Shown: piece after piece, positions 22,948-33,747 of the stretch
Layout of the letters: every line of letters starts with the position of its first letter
Position numbering within the stretch: the stretch's first letter is position 1
Assembly (NCBI GenBank): GCA_028456385.1
Contig: JALNQF010000016.1
Coordinates: 186,001 to 250,000 of the forward strand
Length of the DNA: 64,000 bases
Reading direction: 5' to 3'
Source: Ophiosphaerella korrae
Lineage: Eukaryota; Ascomycota; Dothideomycetes; Pleosporales; Phaeosphaeriaceae
Position numbers and translations under genes: made by a program
The notes under the pieces: generated by a model
The model's database searches: none
Seen by the model: only the letters and a program-made list of their open reading frames with translations
What the model was told of the DNA's origin: nothing

Positions 22948-25161
22948 CTATCGATAAACTCTCGGCGAGGCTGTCCTGTTATTGGTAAAGTAGCTTTTGT
23001 TGCCATCCGGACCAAGATCTCGCAAATGTGGAGGCACCGGCTTCCATGCTCGATTGAAGTAAGAACGGCCGATTCCACTACGATGCTCTTCATAATACTC
23101 GGAGAGATTTTCATAGAGACGGACAAATGGGGCTGTGTTCTCGAATTGCTTTGCGTTACTGGCGCCCACTGGCTCACCACTATCACCAACGTATCGCCCC
23201 CGGCTGACCTCTACTGCATTGTGAACAAGGGACTTGGCGTACTCTCTTTGTCGAGCTGGGCGACAGCCATCGTGGAACCAATCTTGTATTTTCTCCTCTT
23301 CGCTAACATGAACCGAAAGTGGGATCGTGGGGTCATGAGTTGTTGGCTTCAAATCTGTAAAGAACGGGCCCTTGAAATTCTGCACCGTCAGCGGCTGTCG
23401 ACTCAGCCCATTTGCGATCTCATGTTTTTGAGCTTCGTGGACGTCATCAGGTTCACTAAACTGCAGCGTTGCTAAAGCAGTAGCTTTAGCATTCAATGGA
23501 TAACCCTTTGGAGATACAGTAGGTCCGGGTGCATTCAGGCGGGTTGCAGCCATGGTATCCTGGTGAGGAACGGTTCGATGAGGATTTGCTATTGTGAAAC
23601 CCATGTGAGGATACAAAGACCGTGCTGTAGGCTGTTGGCCTCCAAACCTCGACGCTGCGACTTGCCCTTGAGTTGAAACACTTGGACGCTTGATCAAGTC
23701 CATACGTGAGAATCTTTGGTCGTTTAACTTTGGGTGAGTATCAAAACCCTCTCCAAAACGAAGATATGCATTGATAGTACTGCGAGTCATGTGTTGTGCT
23801 CTTTTTTCACCTTGTAGATACTGTCCGCCTAGAGCAGCAGATGTGGTGGACGGCGTCATAGTTGGCAACGTAGGACCAGGTAACCGGGATGGAAACTCAT
23901 ATCCAAGATCTAGCGAACGCTTCGCATCTGTGGCATTGTTGTCAGCGCGGATAAGAGCTGGGTGCTTCATCTCGAGAGGCGCAACAAATGGATCGTCAAG
24001 GTGTCTGCTTTGAATTGTTCCCTGGGGCGGCGCGGATCGAATAGCGGGGGCAGGGCTCTTGCAAGAAGCTTGAACTGGAACGAAATCGCGATACGGAAAA
24101 CTGCAAGAAGCTTGACCTGGAACGAAATCGCGATACGGATAATCAGAAGAACCTTCAGAGGTTGCTTTCTTTGCCCTAGCACGTGCAGCTGTACGGAGAA
24201 TCTCCGTGAGACTTGGTCGAGTTATATTGGATGTCTGGGGTTTGGGGCGACCCTTGTCCGCAACAGCCTTCTCACGGTTCTTAGCAACGAGCTTAAAAGT
24301 CATCAGAGGATCGCTAGGTAATTTTCCATCTCCCACACAATCATAATCCAAAGATCCTTCAATTTTGCCTCGAGAGTAAGCGTACCGTCCAATATCTTCC
24401 CACTGAAAGAATGCTGACGACCACTGGTGGGCTGAAACGTCTCGATTCGGGTGGCCAATGAAGATAACCTGTCCATCGAATTCTCCTGGCTTTTCGCGCA
24501 ACCGTATTGGGTCTGGAAGCTTTCCAAAAATATCAGAAAGGGAATCGCGCTTGTCAATCTGAGTTGGTGTTCCGTTGCCCTTATGATCGTCGGATGCATG
24601 GAGTTCCTTCTCAGTGGTATTTGAACGATTGGCGAGAAAAGCTGGAGGCTTTGATTGGGGCAAAAGCTCACTACCGAAAGTACCAGGCTCGCAAGCTGGA
24701 TTTTGAGAGTGTTGGAGAGAGGAGGATGGCGTAGGGTTTTCCAGGGATGGCAAGAGTTTGGTGCCTGGCGAGATAGCATCCTGTGCCACTTGTAGGTCGT
24801 TCGTTTGCATTGATTGGCACAATGGGGGCGTCGTCTTGCGGTTGGGTTGCAGTTTTACAATGCCAGCCAACGAGATTGGGCTCTGCAGCGAATGCTCACA
24901 TTCGCTCTCGTTCTCGTTGAGACGGGGGCGACGTGCCATATCTGCGAACGTTTTGGCTGGAGCACAGGACTCAGGGATCTGACTTTCTGCGGGTCGTAAA
25001 TGACGTTCATTTGGGGTTGGGTCTAAGAGCGAGGCTGATCGAAAGACTGGAATGGCCTCTTCATACTCTTGATGGCATGCCAGAGTAGACTCATGTTTAG
25101 GCCTTGGCACGACTTGAATGTGTGAATGTGAGAGGATGTTGAGGTTTGAGGGAGTAGCCAA
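22948..25161 (-). CDS. Large unrecognised fungal protein, 5' end unresolved
   Basis: One long open frame of about 737 codons on the minus strand, rich in Pro, Ser, Thr and Arg and probably mostly disordered. The best ordered part is the last 160 residues (PLSVHVSEEEKIQDWFHDG, RSYFNRAWKPVPPHLRDLG). That stretch contains SEYYEEHRSGIGRSYFNR and looks conserved, but I do not recognise the family. The frame is open from about 25240 but has no ATG before 24939; a GTAAGT donor at about 25258 suggests a 5' exon with ATG farther upstream, whose phase I could not reconcile. From the internal ATG at 24939 the product would be 663 residues. Residues encoded at 24057-24140 form a perfect-period duplication of 14 residues (PYRDFVPGQASCSF / PYRDFVPVQASCKS). 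Confidence 0.65.
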   Translation of the reverse strand: MATPSNLNILSHSHIQVVPRPKHESTLACHQEYEEAIPVFRSASLLDPTPNERHLRPAESQIPESCAPAKTFADMARRPRLNENESECEHSLQSPISLAGIVKLQPNRKTTPPLCQSMQTNDLQVAQDAISPGTKLLPSLENPTPSSSLQHSQNPACEPGTFGSELLPQSKPPAFLANRSNTTEKELHASDDHKGNGTPTQIDKRDSLSDIFGKLPDPIRLREKPGEFDGQVIFIGHPNRDVSAHQWSSAFFQWEDIGRYAYSRGKIEGSLDYDCVGDGKLPSDPLMTFKLVAKNREKAVADKGRPKPQTSNITRPSLTEILRTAARARAKKATSEGSSDYPYRDFVPGQASCSFPYRDFVPVQASCKSPAPAIRSAPPQGTIQSRHLDDPFVAPLEMKHPALIRADNNATDAKRSLDLGYEFPSRLPGPTLPTMTPSTTSAALGGQYLQGEKRAQHMTRSTINAYLRFGEGFDTHPKLNDQRFSRMDLIKRPSVSTQGQVAASRFGGQQPTARSLYPHMGFTIANPHRTVPHQDTMAATRLNAPGPTVSPKGYPLNAKATALATLQFSEPDDVHEAQKHEIANGLSRQPLTVQNFKGPFFTDLKPTTHDPTIPLSVHVSEEEKIQDWFHDGCRPARQREYAKSLVHNAVEVSRGRYVGDSGEPVGASNAKQFENTAPFVRLYENLSEYYEEHRSGIGRSYFNRAWKPVPPHLRDLGPDGNKSYFTNNRTASPRVYR

Positions 25162-25238
25162 AGGTATTCTTCCGTTGAATGACTGCGCAATGGCAGGGAC
25201 ACGACGGCCTTGTAGACTGTGAGTGGAGAGTGGGCCAT

Positions 25239-26628
25239 TTGTTACTATGGAAAAGACTTACTGCGCCGGCCTCTGCGGTGCCTAGTGTTGACCGCCAGCA
25301 TGAGGGCTCTATCTCTGCGGGCAGTCGGATGAGGAGGCGAAGGGCGGGCAATTGATGTCAAGTTGGGCGTGGGTCTGAAGGCTTAAAGGCTGGAAGGTTG
25401 GAAGGTGTAAAGGTGTAGAGGTGCAAAGGCTCCAGTGTGATGGTGTCATGGACGTGGCGCTAACAAGGACGACAGTCCCCAGGCGAGGAAGTTGCGATGG
25501 TGGCTATGAAGAGGTGGGGAAGTTGCGATGGTGATTGTGAAGAGGTGAGCCGTGAAGCAGGCGGAGCAAACAGATTGATTCCCCCATTCAAGCAATCTGC
25601 GCTCTGTATTGTTTGCAGCAGTCCCCAACTTAGCAATTATTCTATGCAATATCTCTTGTGTTCAGCAAACACCTTGTAAAGGTTGCTTCTCTTGTATCGC
25701 TGCATGGTAGAACCATTTCCAGAGCACCGTCTTCCATCCATGCTCCATGCTGCATCCTGAGGAGCGGTTGTCGTGAGGAGCAGTCATCGTGTGAACGCAG
25801 AATTCGTGGCATGCGCTGGGAAGCCGGCATCTTCTATCTCGTGACCAGCACCCAGGTAGATACTCAGTCTCTGAAATAAAAGACGACAACTGGCACTCTT
25901 ATCAGAGAGCGAAGCTGGATTAGGTTTTGGACTAGACTCTCGGCCGGGACAGGGATACCCAGCCACCCAGGGAGTCAATCCTTCCAACTCCCCGGACTTG
26001 AGAACAGACTGCAGCCCATCGGGAGAGACAGCGTCCGGTTGTATAGACTGAAGAATATCATGCGAACATGGAGTTTCACATTTTGTCCTTTGAGCGACGT
26101 TGGAAATGCACAGGCGCATTGTGCGTTTGCTGGGGCGTGCATTTCGTTACAAGATAATCCCGAGATCTGAGGCAGACGGAGAAGCAGGAAAGATTGGGCC
26201 GCGAGCCGCAATTGGCGTCCTAAGTCGCGGTGCTATTTGACGGCGACGGTTAATCTGCAGAGAACCCAGGTATTCAATAACACTGCGAGTCTTGTCTGCA
26301 TAAAGCACCGGCCTCTTGGTAGCAAGACGCTGCTGTGAGGCACGACCGAAGGGGAGCCGAAGATCAACGTGGTCAAATTTCCACTCTTCCCTAGGTAAAC
26401 TTTCGTAGCTTCACCCCTTTCCCTATGCACAAATTTCCCTTGACAACGGTCCTATGTGCCATCCCCCCTGTCAAGGTTCCCCGCCTTCAAGTGCAGGCGC
26501 TATTGTAAACATTGGCAAAATGCAGATTCACGTACTAATCAAGGCCGACGCCCGTTCATAGCCTGTTGCCTATACCTATAAGTGCGGCGTGGTCCCCCAA
26601 TAGTTGTTATCCCTTTGACTTGGACAAA
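25239..26628. other. 1.4-kb intergenic stretch
   Basis: It lies between two divergent genes. Low-complexity purine-rich sequence with repeated aaggct/ggaaggt motifs at 25375-25435 lies just upstream of the large unrecognised gene. No supported gene; the short open frames have no recognisable content. Confidence 0.45.
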
Positions 26629-28056
26629 ATGGCTCTCCGGAAGGCGCTGCTTGCGCTGACGCACCTCGCCTCTGTAAATGCGATCAGCCTTCTGGTGGCA
26701 TCCTACCAAGGAGGCTCCAATACCACTGGTAGCGTACAAACCCTCGAATTTAGTAAAGATCTTGCTTCCTTCCAAGTTACCCACACCAGCAAGGACTGTG
26801 GGCGGAACCCTAGCTGGCTAGATACGTCGTCGACTACTGTAACATGCGTGGATGAAGGCATGCCGGGTGGTAGTTTAGCCATGCTGAGTGCTAAGCCTGA
26901 TGGAAGCCTTCAAAAACTAACCACTGCCACTACACCCGCTGGCCCTGTGTCTAATGTTCTTTACAACAACGGATCAGCCATAGCGCTCGCTCACGTAAGT
27001 AGACCATGTCAGCAATTCACATCATATCAACCACTAATTTTCAAACTCCGACTGTAGTACCAACCTCCTGCCATCTCAACATTCATGATCAAAGACAACA
27101 TATATATACCTTTACAGAACTTCACGTTCAATCTTACGGGCCCAAACAAAGAGCGGCAAGAAATTTCGTAAGTGATGCCGCGGTCGAGCTATGGTATGCA
27201 AGCATGCGCTAACTACAAAATCACTATTCAGACATATCCACCAAGCAATCCTTGACCCCTCTGGGCGATTCGCCCTTTTCCCTGACCTTGGAGGCGATGT
27301 TGTTCATGTCTTCTATGTCAATCCCGTGACCAGCTTATTAGAAGAAAAAGCGCCTCTAAAATCGAAACCCGGATATGGTCCCCGACACGCAACTTTCTAT
27401 GTTCCCACAATCGATTCTGGCGTCCTATTCCTCTATGTCGTCCACGAGCTTAGTAACAAGATCGTCAGCTATGAAGTCACATACCCGGAAACCGGCGGCT
27501 TGGCTTTCAAGGAGGTCGATGAAGTCAGCACATTTGGCGATCGCGACGCACCCAAAGGGGCGAACGCCGCGGAGATTACTATTGTAAGATAATCAGTCCT
27601 CCTAGGGCCACAATTGGTTATTCTCAACTGACCAACTCATAAACAGTCTCCCGACAACGAGTTTTTGATCGCTTCAAACCGACTAGCACCCTTTTTCAAC
27701 GTGACGAATCCGGATCCCAGAAACAGCACTCGGCTTCAAAGTGACTCCATAGTGACATTCAAACCGAGCGATTGCGGGACTCTGGATTTTGTCCAATTAG
27801 CCCCATCTGGTGGCCTCAACCCTCGTCACTTTAGTTTGAACAAAGACGGGTCCTTGATTGCAGTCGCCAACTCGGCGTCAATGAACGTCATCATCTACCC
27901 CAGGGATAAAGAGTCGGGTAAGATTGGGGAGAAGAAAGCTGCAGCCTTCGATCTAGGGCCTGGACCATTGACGTAAGTCTCCTTGCCCCAATACTCTGCA
28001 ATCTTTTACTGACTTTCTGTCCTTGATATAGTAATGTACAATGGGTGGAAGGATGA
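26629..28056 (+). CDS. Secreted lactonase-type seven-bladed propeller (6-phosphogluconolactonase/muconate cyclase-like)
   Basis: Five exons (26629-26994, 27058-27167, 27232-27583, 27647-27972, 28032-28056) give 392 residues with all phases consistent. An N-terminal signal peptide (MALRKALLALTHLASVNA) precedes VASYQGGSNTTGSVQTLEF, the first blade of the Lactonase/YbhE-like propeller. Further diagnostic segments are HQAILDPSGRFALFPDLGGD, GYGPRHATFYV and PSGGLNPRHFSLNKDGSLIA, matching the conserved DP.GR / G.GPRH / PR.F...G blades. Several N-glycosylation sequons (NTTG, NFTF, NVTN, NSTR) agree with secretion. The family hydrolyses lactones or has muconate-cyclase relatives; substrate unknown. 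The last exon has only eight codons. Confidence 0.87.
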
Positions 28057-28277
28057 ATACACGAAATATATTAATTGCGTTCGTGGTGGTATCCTGCGTG
28101 TGATGACGAACGGACATGGCTGTGCAATATACTTGTCACAAGGGTTTTCAGAATCAGGAACGGTGAATAATGGAACACATTGGTATTTGTACTTGCATCA
28201 ATTCTGACATTGCTTTACGGAGCTCTGTAATACCAAAATTCAAAGACATGCAGTCTCTTCGTCATGTTCAAATATCG

Positions 28278-29640
28278 TTACTGCGACCATTTCTCTTGCG
28301 CGATAGCCCATGAAACAGCGTCCCAGACATCACCCACCTGAGTGAAAAATCAGTGTTAGTATACATTCCAGATATAGTCCACACACGGATATTGACTCAC
28401 AATTTGACGGGGTTGGTGCGATGGCGTTGTGCCTCTCGCGAATACTCCGGTCTGCACTAGAATGCTTGCCCAATCGGTGCCATGAGGACTCTCATAATTA
28501 TTACCACCAGCAATGTCGCTGGCAGGATTGTCACCGACCATGTACACCCGTTTGAGCGGGCCTACGTGTTCACGGTGCTTCTGAAGGAGGTTTCGCCGAT
28601 GTGAGATCAGCCGCTTTTCGGCAAACTGGTAAGTGGGTTTGTGCGGTTTCCCCATGACAACTTTTTTCATTTCGACGCCATTGCCTGGGCCGCCAGTGAT
28701 GGCAGTCCAGATACCCTCAAGCGCCTCTCTAAATCCTCCTTGTCCGAGCCGAGGTAGGTGGTACTTAGCTGCCCATAGCAAATCTGGGTTGGAGAAGTAT
28801 ATGACTGGCTGTCCATCCTGCTGATATCCTTTGTTCGGTAAAGATGTATCGCCATTTTTAGATGAGAGTGTACCAAGTATACCACGTTCGGAGAGTAGAA
28901 TATCTTTGATGATTTGCGCATCCAGCCCCCAATCGCGTGGGTCGTTATAGACGAAGACAGCATCGATGCGCAGCGAGGAAGACGGCGAAGTCGGGTCGAT
29001 TGGAGCGGGCAGCGGGCGCGTGAATGCTCTGTAGTAAGGGAGTAGCTGCTGAGAGAAGGGCCAAACGTCAGGGTAGGCAGCTAGTATATCTGCAGGTGTG
29101 ACCACGGTTCTGAAGCTGCGCAACTTTGTTAGAGAAGTCGACCTCTTAGGCTCCACCTCATAACCTACCCATACGCCTCTGCAACAGCTCTGCACTTGTC
29201 TGCCTCCCCACCAACCACCATGACAGTCTTATCTTTGTAATGATCCATATCTGCAAAGGGCGTATGACTTTGCACGAACATGCTGGTGTCAATGGACACG
29301 CCCAGCTTCTCGCTCAGGTCGGCCACGCGCTCCGACTCATGCTTGCCGCCACCATTTGTAAGGAGGATGAAGGGAATTCGCTGCGATTGGAGGTGCAAGA
29401 GGGCTTTTGGGGCGCGAGGAATTGCATCAGAACTGCGCAGAAGCACCCCATCGATACTGACAGCCGTCAGTGGAAGTGTGAGGCAGCGCCGGCATACATG
29501 TCACTTAACTCAAACGCAAACGCGAATTCAGCTCCCTTGGTTAGAGGCGCTGCTGCTGTCTGTAGGGCGCGGCGTCTACATGTACGATAGCCACTGCAGC
29601 GAGAAGGTCTCTGTCTTCTGGCGAGCCTAAGGGTTATCAT
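28278..29640 (-). CDS. HAD-superfamily hydrolase, CECR5/YKR070W type, probably mitochondrial
   Basis: Four exons (29640-29510, 29456-29169, 29115-28401, 28337-28278) give 397 residues. The first HAD motif spans the first intron: FAFAF then DIDGVLLRSS. Motif II is ILLTNGGG, the Lys region is VMGKPHKPTYQFAEKRL, and the final acid motif is VYMVGDNPASDIAGGNN, all as in HAD subclass IIA proteins of the CECR5 group. The first 35 residues are rich in Arg, Ser and Ala without acids (MITLRLARRQRPS), a mitochondrial targeting-type presequence, matching the mitochondrial location of the yeast homologue. Substrate is not known. The last exon adds a conserved-looking end (GDVWDAVSWAI). The gene is convergent with the lactonase. 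Confidence 0.88.
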
Positions 29641-29717
29641 TGTTATTTCGGAGGTAGTGAGTTGTCCATGCCAAGGTTGAATTGGGTTGCCCTACGTCAT
29701 TAGTCATCCGTTACCGC

Positions 29718-29953
29718 CAAATCAGGTGACCCAGACTGCAATTGAGCTGTGTATCTCGCACCCAAATCAGGCGGTGCAGACTGCAATTGAGCTGCGTACC
29801 GTGCCGCCAAGGCAAGTTGAAGTGTGATTGGTCGTGGGCATGAGAGCCGTCTTGGCCATCTGTACCAAAGCTGAATACCGTGCCACCAAGGCAAGTTGAA
29901 TTGTGATTGATCGCGGGTGTGAAAGCCGTCTTGACTATCTGTACTAAAGCAGT
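29718..29953. repeat. Two adjacent tandem duplications (45-bp and 79-bp periods)
   Basis: A 45-bp period (caaatcagg... at 29718 and 29763, both with gactgcaattgagctg) is followed by a 79-bp period (copies 29797-29875 and 29876 to about 29950, both starting taccgtgcc). Differences between the 79-bp copies are mostly transitions. Confidence 0.75.
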
Positions 29954-31057
29954 GCCTTTGCATGGTGGAGCACATCCCTATCAAAGTTTGGCGAATCAGA
30001 GCATAACAGCCGATGCGATCTGGAGCCGTAATGCGTCGAATTTTGACAGGGATGCGCTCCACTATCCGAAGGCACTGCACCGCATATAGATCACCCAGCG
30101 CACAAGCCTGACTCCTCCGCTACAGGCAGCACTGACAGCCCAATCGATGACTACGCTACAGGTAGTGCCAACAACCCAACCGATGGCTATGGCGTTGAAT
30201 TCAATGCCGGGGCCCCGTAATCTTGGAATGCGTGCTCAAACCCGGAGGTCACCCAGCACATCTATGAGAGCGTTGATCCTGGACAGCAGAAGGTCAATTT
30301 TAGCCGACATGGTAGTTCGTTTAGCTGGCATCCCCTGCTATGGTTCTGGCTGACATAACCAAATCTCAACCGTACTGTATTAGTCACTTTTGATTCATAC
30401 TCACTGTGAATTTTTGCAACGAAACAATCGCCACGCTAAGTCGTGGCTGATGTATGGTCTCAAAATTCACACAGCCATAAAGATGAGTTATCATCAGAAT
30501 CCAAGCCACTTAGGCACCTATATCCATTGGAAGGCGAAATGAGAAGACGCATTTGGCATATGTCAACCCTGATCCATTGGCCTTCCAACCTCTTTTCGGA
30601 ATATCGAAAGTGACACAAGACTGCCGCAGAGTTTGATTGACGAGAATATATCGCCAACTTGTGTCACGCTTCACCAGGGTCGCCCGAAGCATCAATCTGC
30701 CAGGGCACGAAGCATCAATTTACCAGGGCACTACTACATTCGCCAGGCAGCCTAATGCGCTCTTATGTCGCCACGCGAGAATTATAGGTTCAGCATTATA
30801 CTTTCTTGCAATTTGTGCATATATGCGTATGCAAGTTCTTCTCCTAGCTTCGGCGATTCTATAGCTGCGAGCGCAGCCTCGATTGAGCTCATATTGGCAG
30901 AATTATCGCATGTTGAAGTTGTGGTGCTGCATCTGCAAATCGGGCGTTACACCGTCCAGTTTAGTAAATCATGTTATGCTGTTGACTGGCCCTGCTTCAA
31001 CTAATTGGTTTTCGTCTTGTGCTTCCTCAACAAATGGTTACCTGCGTTGATGCTTTG
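29954..31057. other. 1.1 kb without a supported gene
   Basis: Start of the gene-poor tract. A short direct repeat (gcatcaat..ccagggcac) occurs at about 30690-30730. Open frames are short and featureless. Confidence 0.45.
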
Positions 31058-31731
31058 TAGGTTTACAATGAGTCGACTACCTTCTTCCACTGCATCATAC
31101 CAAACTCCGTTTGCCAGAATTGCAACATAAAGACCCTCCAACGGACCTTCAGTTATTCTGAACATATCGAATCCGAGTACCAATACATCTCGCCAATTTC
31201 AACCAATTTCGACCAATTTCACAAGACCAGATTCCTCAAGTATGACTGTACAAACCCCAAGGTATTTTTTATGCCCAAATCCGGGTTTGGTGATACTAAT
31301 GCTTGAGAAGCTGCTTCTGCGAACTGGTCCTCCGGTGCACCAACGAGCTCTCCGCTAGGCTCCCCGCCGAAAACGAACTGTCCTATACAACATACGTCGA
31401 AGAATCGAGCGTGGGTGATCCGGAGGTCATGATCGCGGTTGTGCAGAGGAGCAGAGCCTGCTATCACATCGCATCCACGTGGGCCAACGATGATGTCGAG
31501 AACGCCAAGGCGGTCTGTTCGCAGGCCATACTGTACCGGACCACCGACAACGATCCTATTCTGTACTACACTGTGTACGAAAAGCCTACTCAAATGGTCC
31601 ACTTTTGTCTCTTTGACCCGGCGGAACGATACTATGAGGACGTTTCCTGCTTCTCCATGGAAACGGAGGCAGATAAGGTAGCAGAGAAGCTCAAGGCTTA
31701 CATCACCTCCAACAATGAAGTTTTGTCTTAG
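31058..31731 (+). pseudogene. Frameshifted gene of unknown family
   Basis: Coding-like sequence runs in one frame from about 31060 (IIPNSVCQNC, YSEHIESEYQYISPIS) through FLKYDCTNPKVFFMPKSGFG to a TGA near 31302. It resumes in a second frame (LEKLLLRTGPPVHQRALR) and then in a third from about 31365 to the stop at 31729 (ELSYTTYVEESSVGDPE, AERYYEDVSCFSMETEAD). The blocks abut with no room for introns, so at least two indels have broken it. I do not recognise the family. A tract with repeated ccaatttc is at 31193-31220. Confidence 0.5.
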
Positions 31732-31734
31732 GTA

Positions 31735-32811
31735 ACAGGGTATTTCTAGGGCATTACTGTGTCGCGTCCTTGGGCTGGCGTATGATCCTTGGCGGCTTTG
31801 TCATGTAGTGTTTCCACGATCTGCTTGCATTTGTATACAGTATCAATGACATCTCTTTGGTCGCAACTACTCTTGAAAAATGTAATGAAACTGTCCAAGG
31901 AGCAGCATCGGCGGCCAGGCCGAATTTGGCAGTGCGCTGAGGCGAGGATCAGAAAGTAGCGCAGCTAAGCCATGCCATGGGCGATAGCAACTAGGGTTGT
32001 AGCTGAGGTATAACTCCAGCTCTATCCATATCGCTGTGGTCAGTAGTTAACGTGCCTGTGCATCACACGCACTGACACGTTAACGCTTTTGACAAAGGTG
32101 TCAATGCGGCAGGCTTTGTCAAACAATATAAGTTACTAATTGTATATCTAGAGGCTAATCTTTTCAATCAATTCGGGTCGTTTTACCATGATGGCAATAT
32201 TCCAGATGACTTGTGGAGTCATTTGACCGACGTTACTGACACTACGTCTCCGGAGCCACCGCAAATACAGCCCGAGATTACCTGGGTATACCAGCTCTAA
32301 CAGCTAAAACGTATCCTGCTAATTATCATCTAGATACTTTGGATGCCTAGTTATGATCTCCAAATGAAGTATTTTCATACTGAGTTTTGACAACCCTTGT
32401 CCCCAAGGTATGAACAATCAAATATGAAGATAGTTATTAGACAAGATTGTCTATTCACATCAAAAGACTCAAAAGTTTGCTGAAGGTCACATATGCAAGC
32501 TTGAGGGATGATGCGCATTGACACAACACATAGCATGGCGCCTGCACGACCTGGAATTTTGAGCGGAGATACATCTAGCTAACTCCTACAAACCGCGTGG
32601 ACATTACCAGATCAACACAGGTCTACCATTATTATCCTTATCTATCGCAACTGATCAAGAACCTTGATATAGGTCTAAGGATCTAATAGAAACGCTCACG
32701 AGCCTATGATTAGCCATTAAGGCTGATAGCGGCGCTCGTTCATACGGTGGTGCTTTTTCCGAGGATCCTCCAATCAAAAGTGCCGCCGCCTGTTATCGGC
32801 TAGCGTCTACT
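31735..32811. other. Gene-poor, with two adjacent hairpins and a small coding-like remnant
   Basis: Two hairpins at 32046-32123 are listed separately. At about 32156-32300 one plus-strand frame reads FNQFGSFYHDG and PDDLWSHLTDVTD to a stop; it looks coding-like but is too short to classify. Nothing else is supported. Confidence 0.4.
32046..32123. repeat. Two consecutive hairpins
   Basis: Hairpin 1: gttaacgtg at 32046 pairs with cacgttaac ending at 32084, extended by an imperfect inner stem. Hairpin 2: ttttgacaaag from 32087 pairs with ctttgtcaaa ending at 32123. Such paired stems occur at ends of some mobile elements; no element body was recognised. Confidence 0.6.
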
Positions 32812-33502
32812 ATGAACCAATCCTTCAGGAGCAGCAGAGCGTATACAGGCCTGATCCCTTCCACTCCCTTTGGACTATATCCTGCCATCGCAGCCTCGCT
32901 CTCCTCCCTTGGCGAATCCGAAGTCGATTCCATACAAGAAGACGATGAAGAATGTTACAATGCCTGGGCTCGCTCGATGTGCGCCGATAACAAGGGTTAC
33001 AACGATAGACAGCGGTTTCTTTATCAAAGGGCCAGCACTTACATTTTATGATGAACTCAGAGGCTCAGAGAAGATAGCACAGTTACTTCTACAGGAAGCT
33101 GAGATGCTAGAGCAGATAGAGTGTAATCCCTACCCTAATATTGTTCGGTATTACGGCTGCCAGGTCTATCGAGGTCGTATTGTTGGCCTAGTTTTGGAAG
33201 GTTATATTTGCACACTGGAGGAATGTAACGGTGGTGGCGATGTTAACTTGGAGTTAGGCTTTGCTAGACTAAAGTCTGGGGTAATACACCTCCATTCTCT
33301 CGGGCTTGCTCACAACGACATTAAGGCAAGCAACATTATGATTGGTGTGGACGACACATGGATTCTAGTAGATATAGGCTCTTGCCGGCCCTTCGGCGAT
33401 TATCTCATTATGGCAGGTAATCCACAGTGGGAAACTTCATCACAACAGCATGACGAGGATGCACTGAGTGAACTTTGGATCTGGCTAACGGATCGTGTCT
33501 GA
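32812..33502 (+). pseudogene. Protein-kinase-like gene with frame break and DIG in place of DFG
   Basis: The second part (about 33010-33502) is a kinase fold: an Ile-Lys segment (FFIKGPALTFYDE), an alpha-C helix with Glu (LLLQEAEMLEQI), HPNIV-like NPYPNIVRYYGC, the catalytic loop HNDIKASNIMI and the metal loop LVDIGSCRPFG, then SELWIWL before the stop. The catalytic loop HND and Asn are kept, while the DFG position reads DIG. I recall related fungal orphan kinases with an HND-type loop and DFGSC. The N-terminal part (from the ATG at 32812, GLIPSTPFGLYPAIA) lies in another frame; the switch occurs near 32990-33020 without space for an intron, implying an indel or an error. It directly precedes the NLR-type pseudogene. 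Confidence 0.6.
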
Positions 33503-33747
33503 ACCCAATGATCATCTGGCCAGCCTCTACCCATCGGAGCAACTAGACAACATACCCTACCCCCGGGTGGGTCTATGCATTCTCTGAGTCTACCGTGACG
33601 GAACACAAAAGTTAGCTTCCATCCTAACAACGCCAACAACCTCTACAAAGCATAGATAAGCTCGGAATAGATACTCTAGCTTTACAGCCCCACCTATAAC
33701 TAGAAGTCTTACTCATCATCATCTTGCCCGTCGTATAATACCATAAA

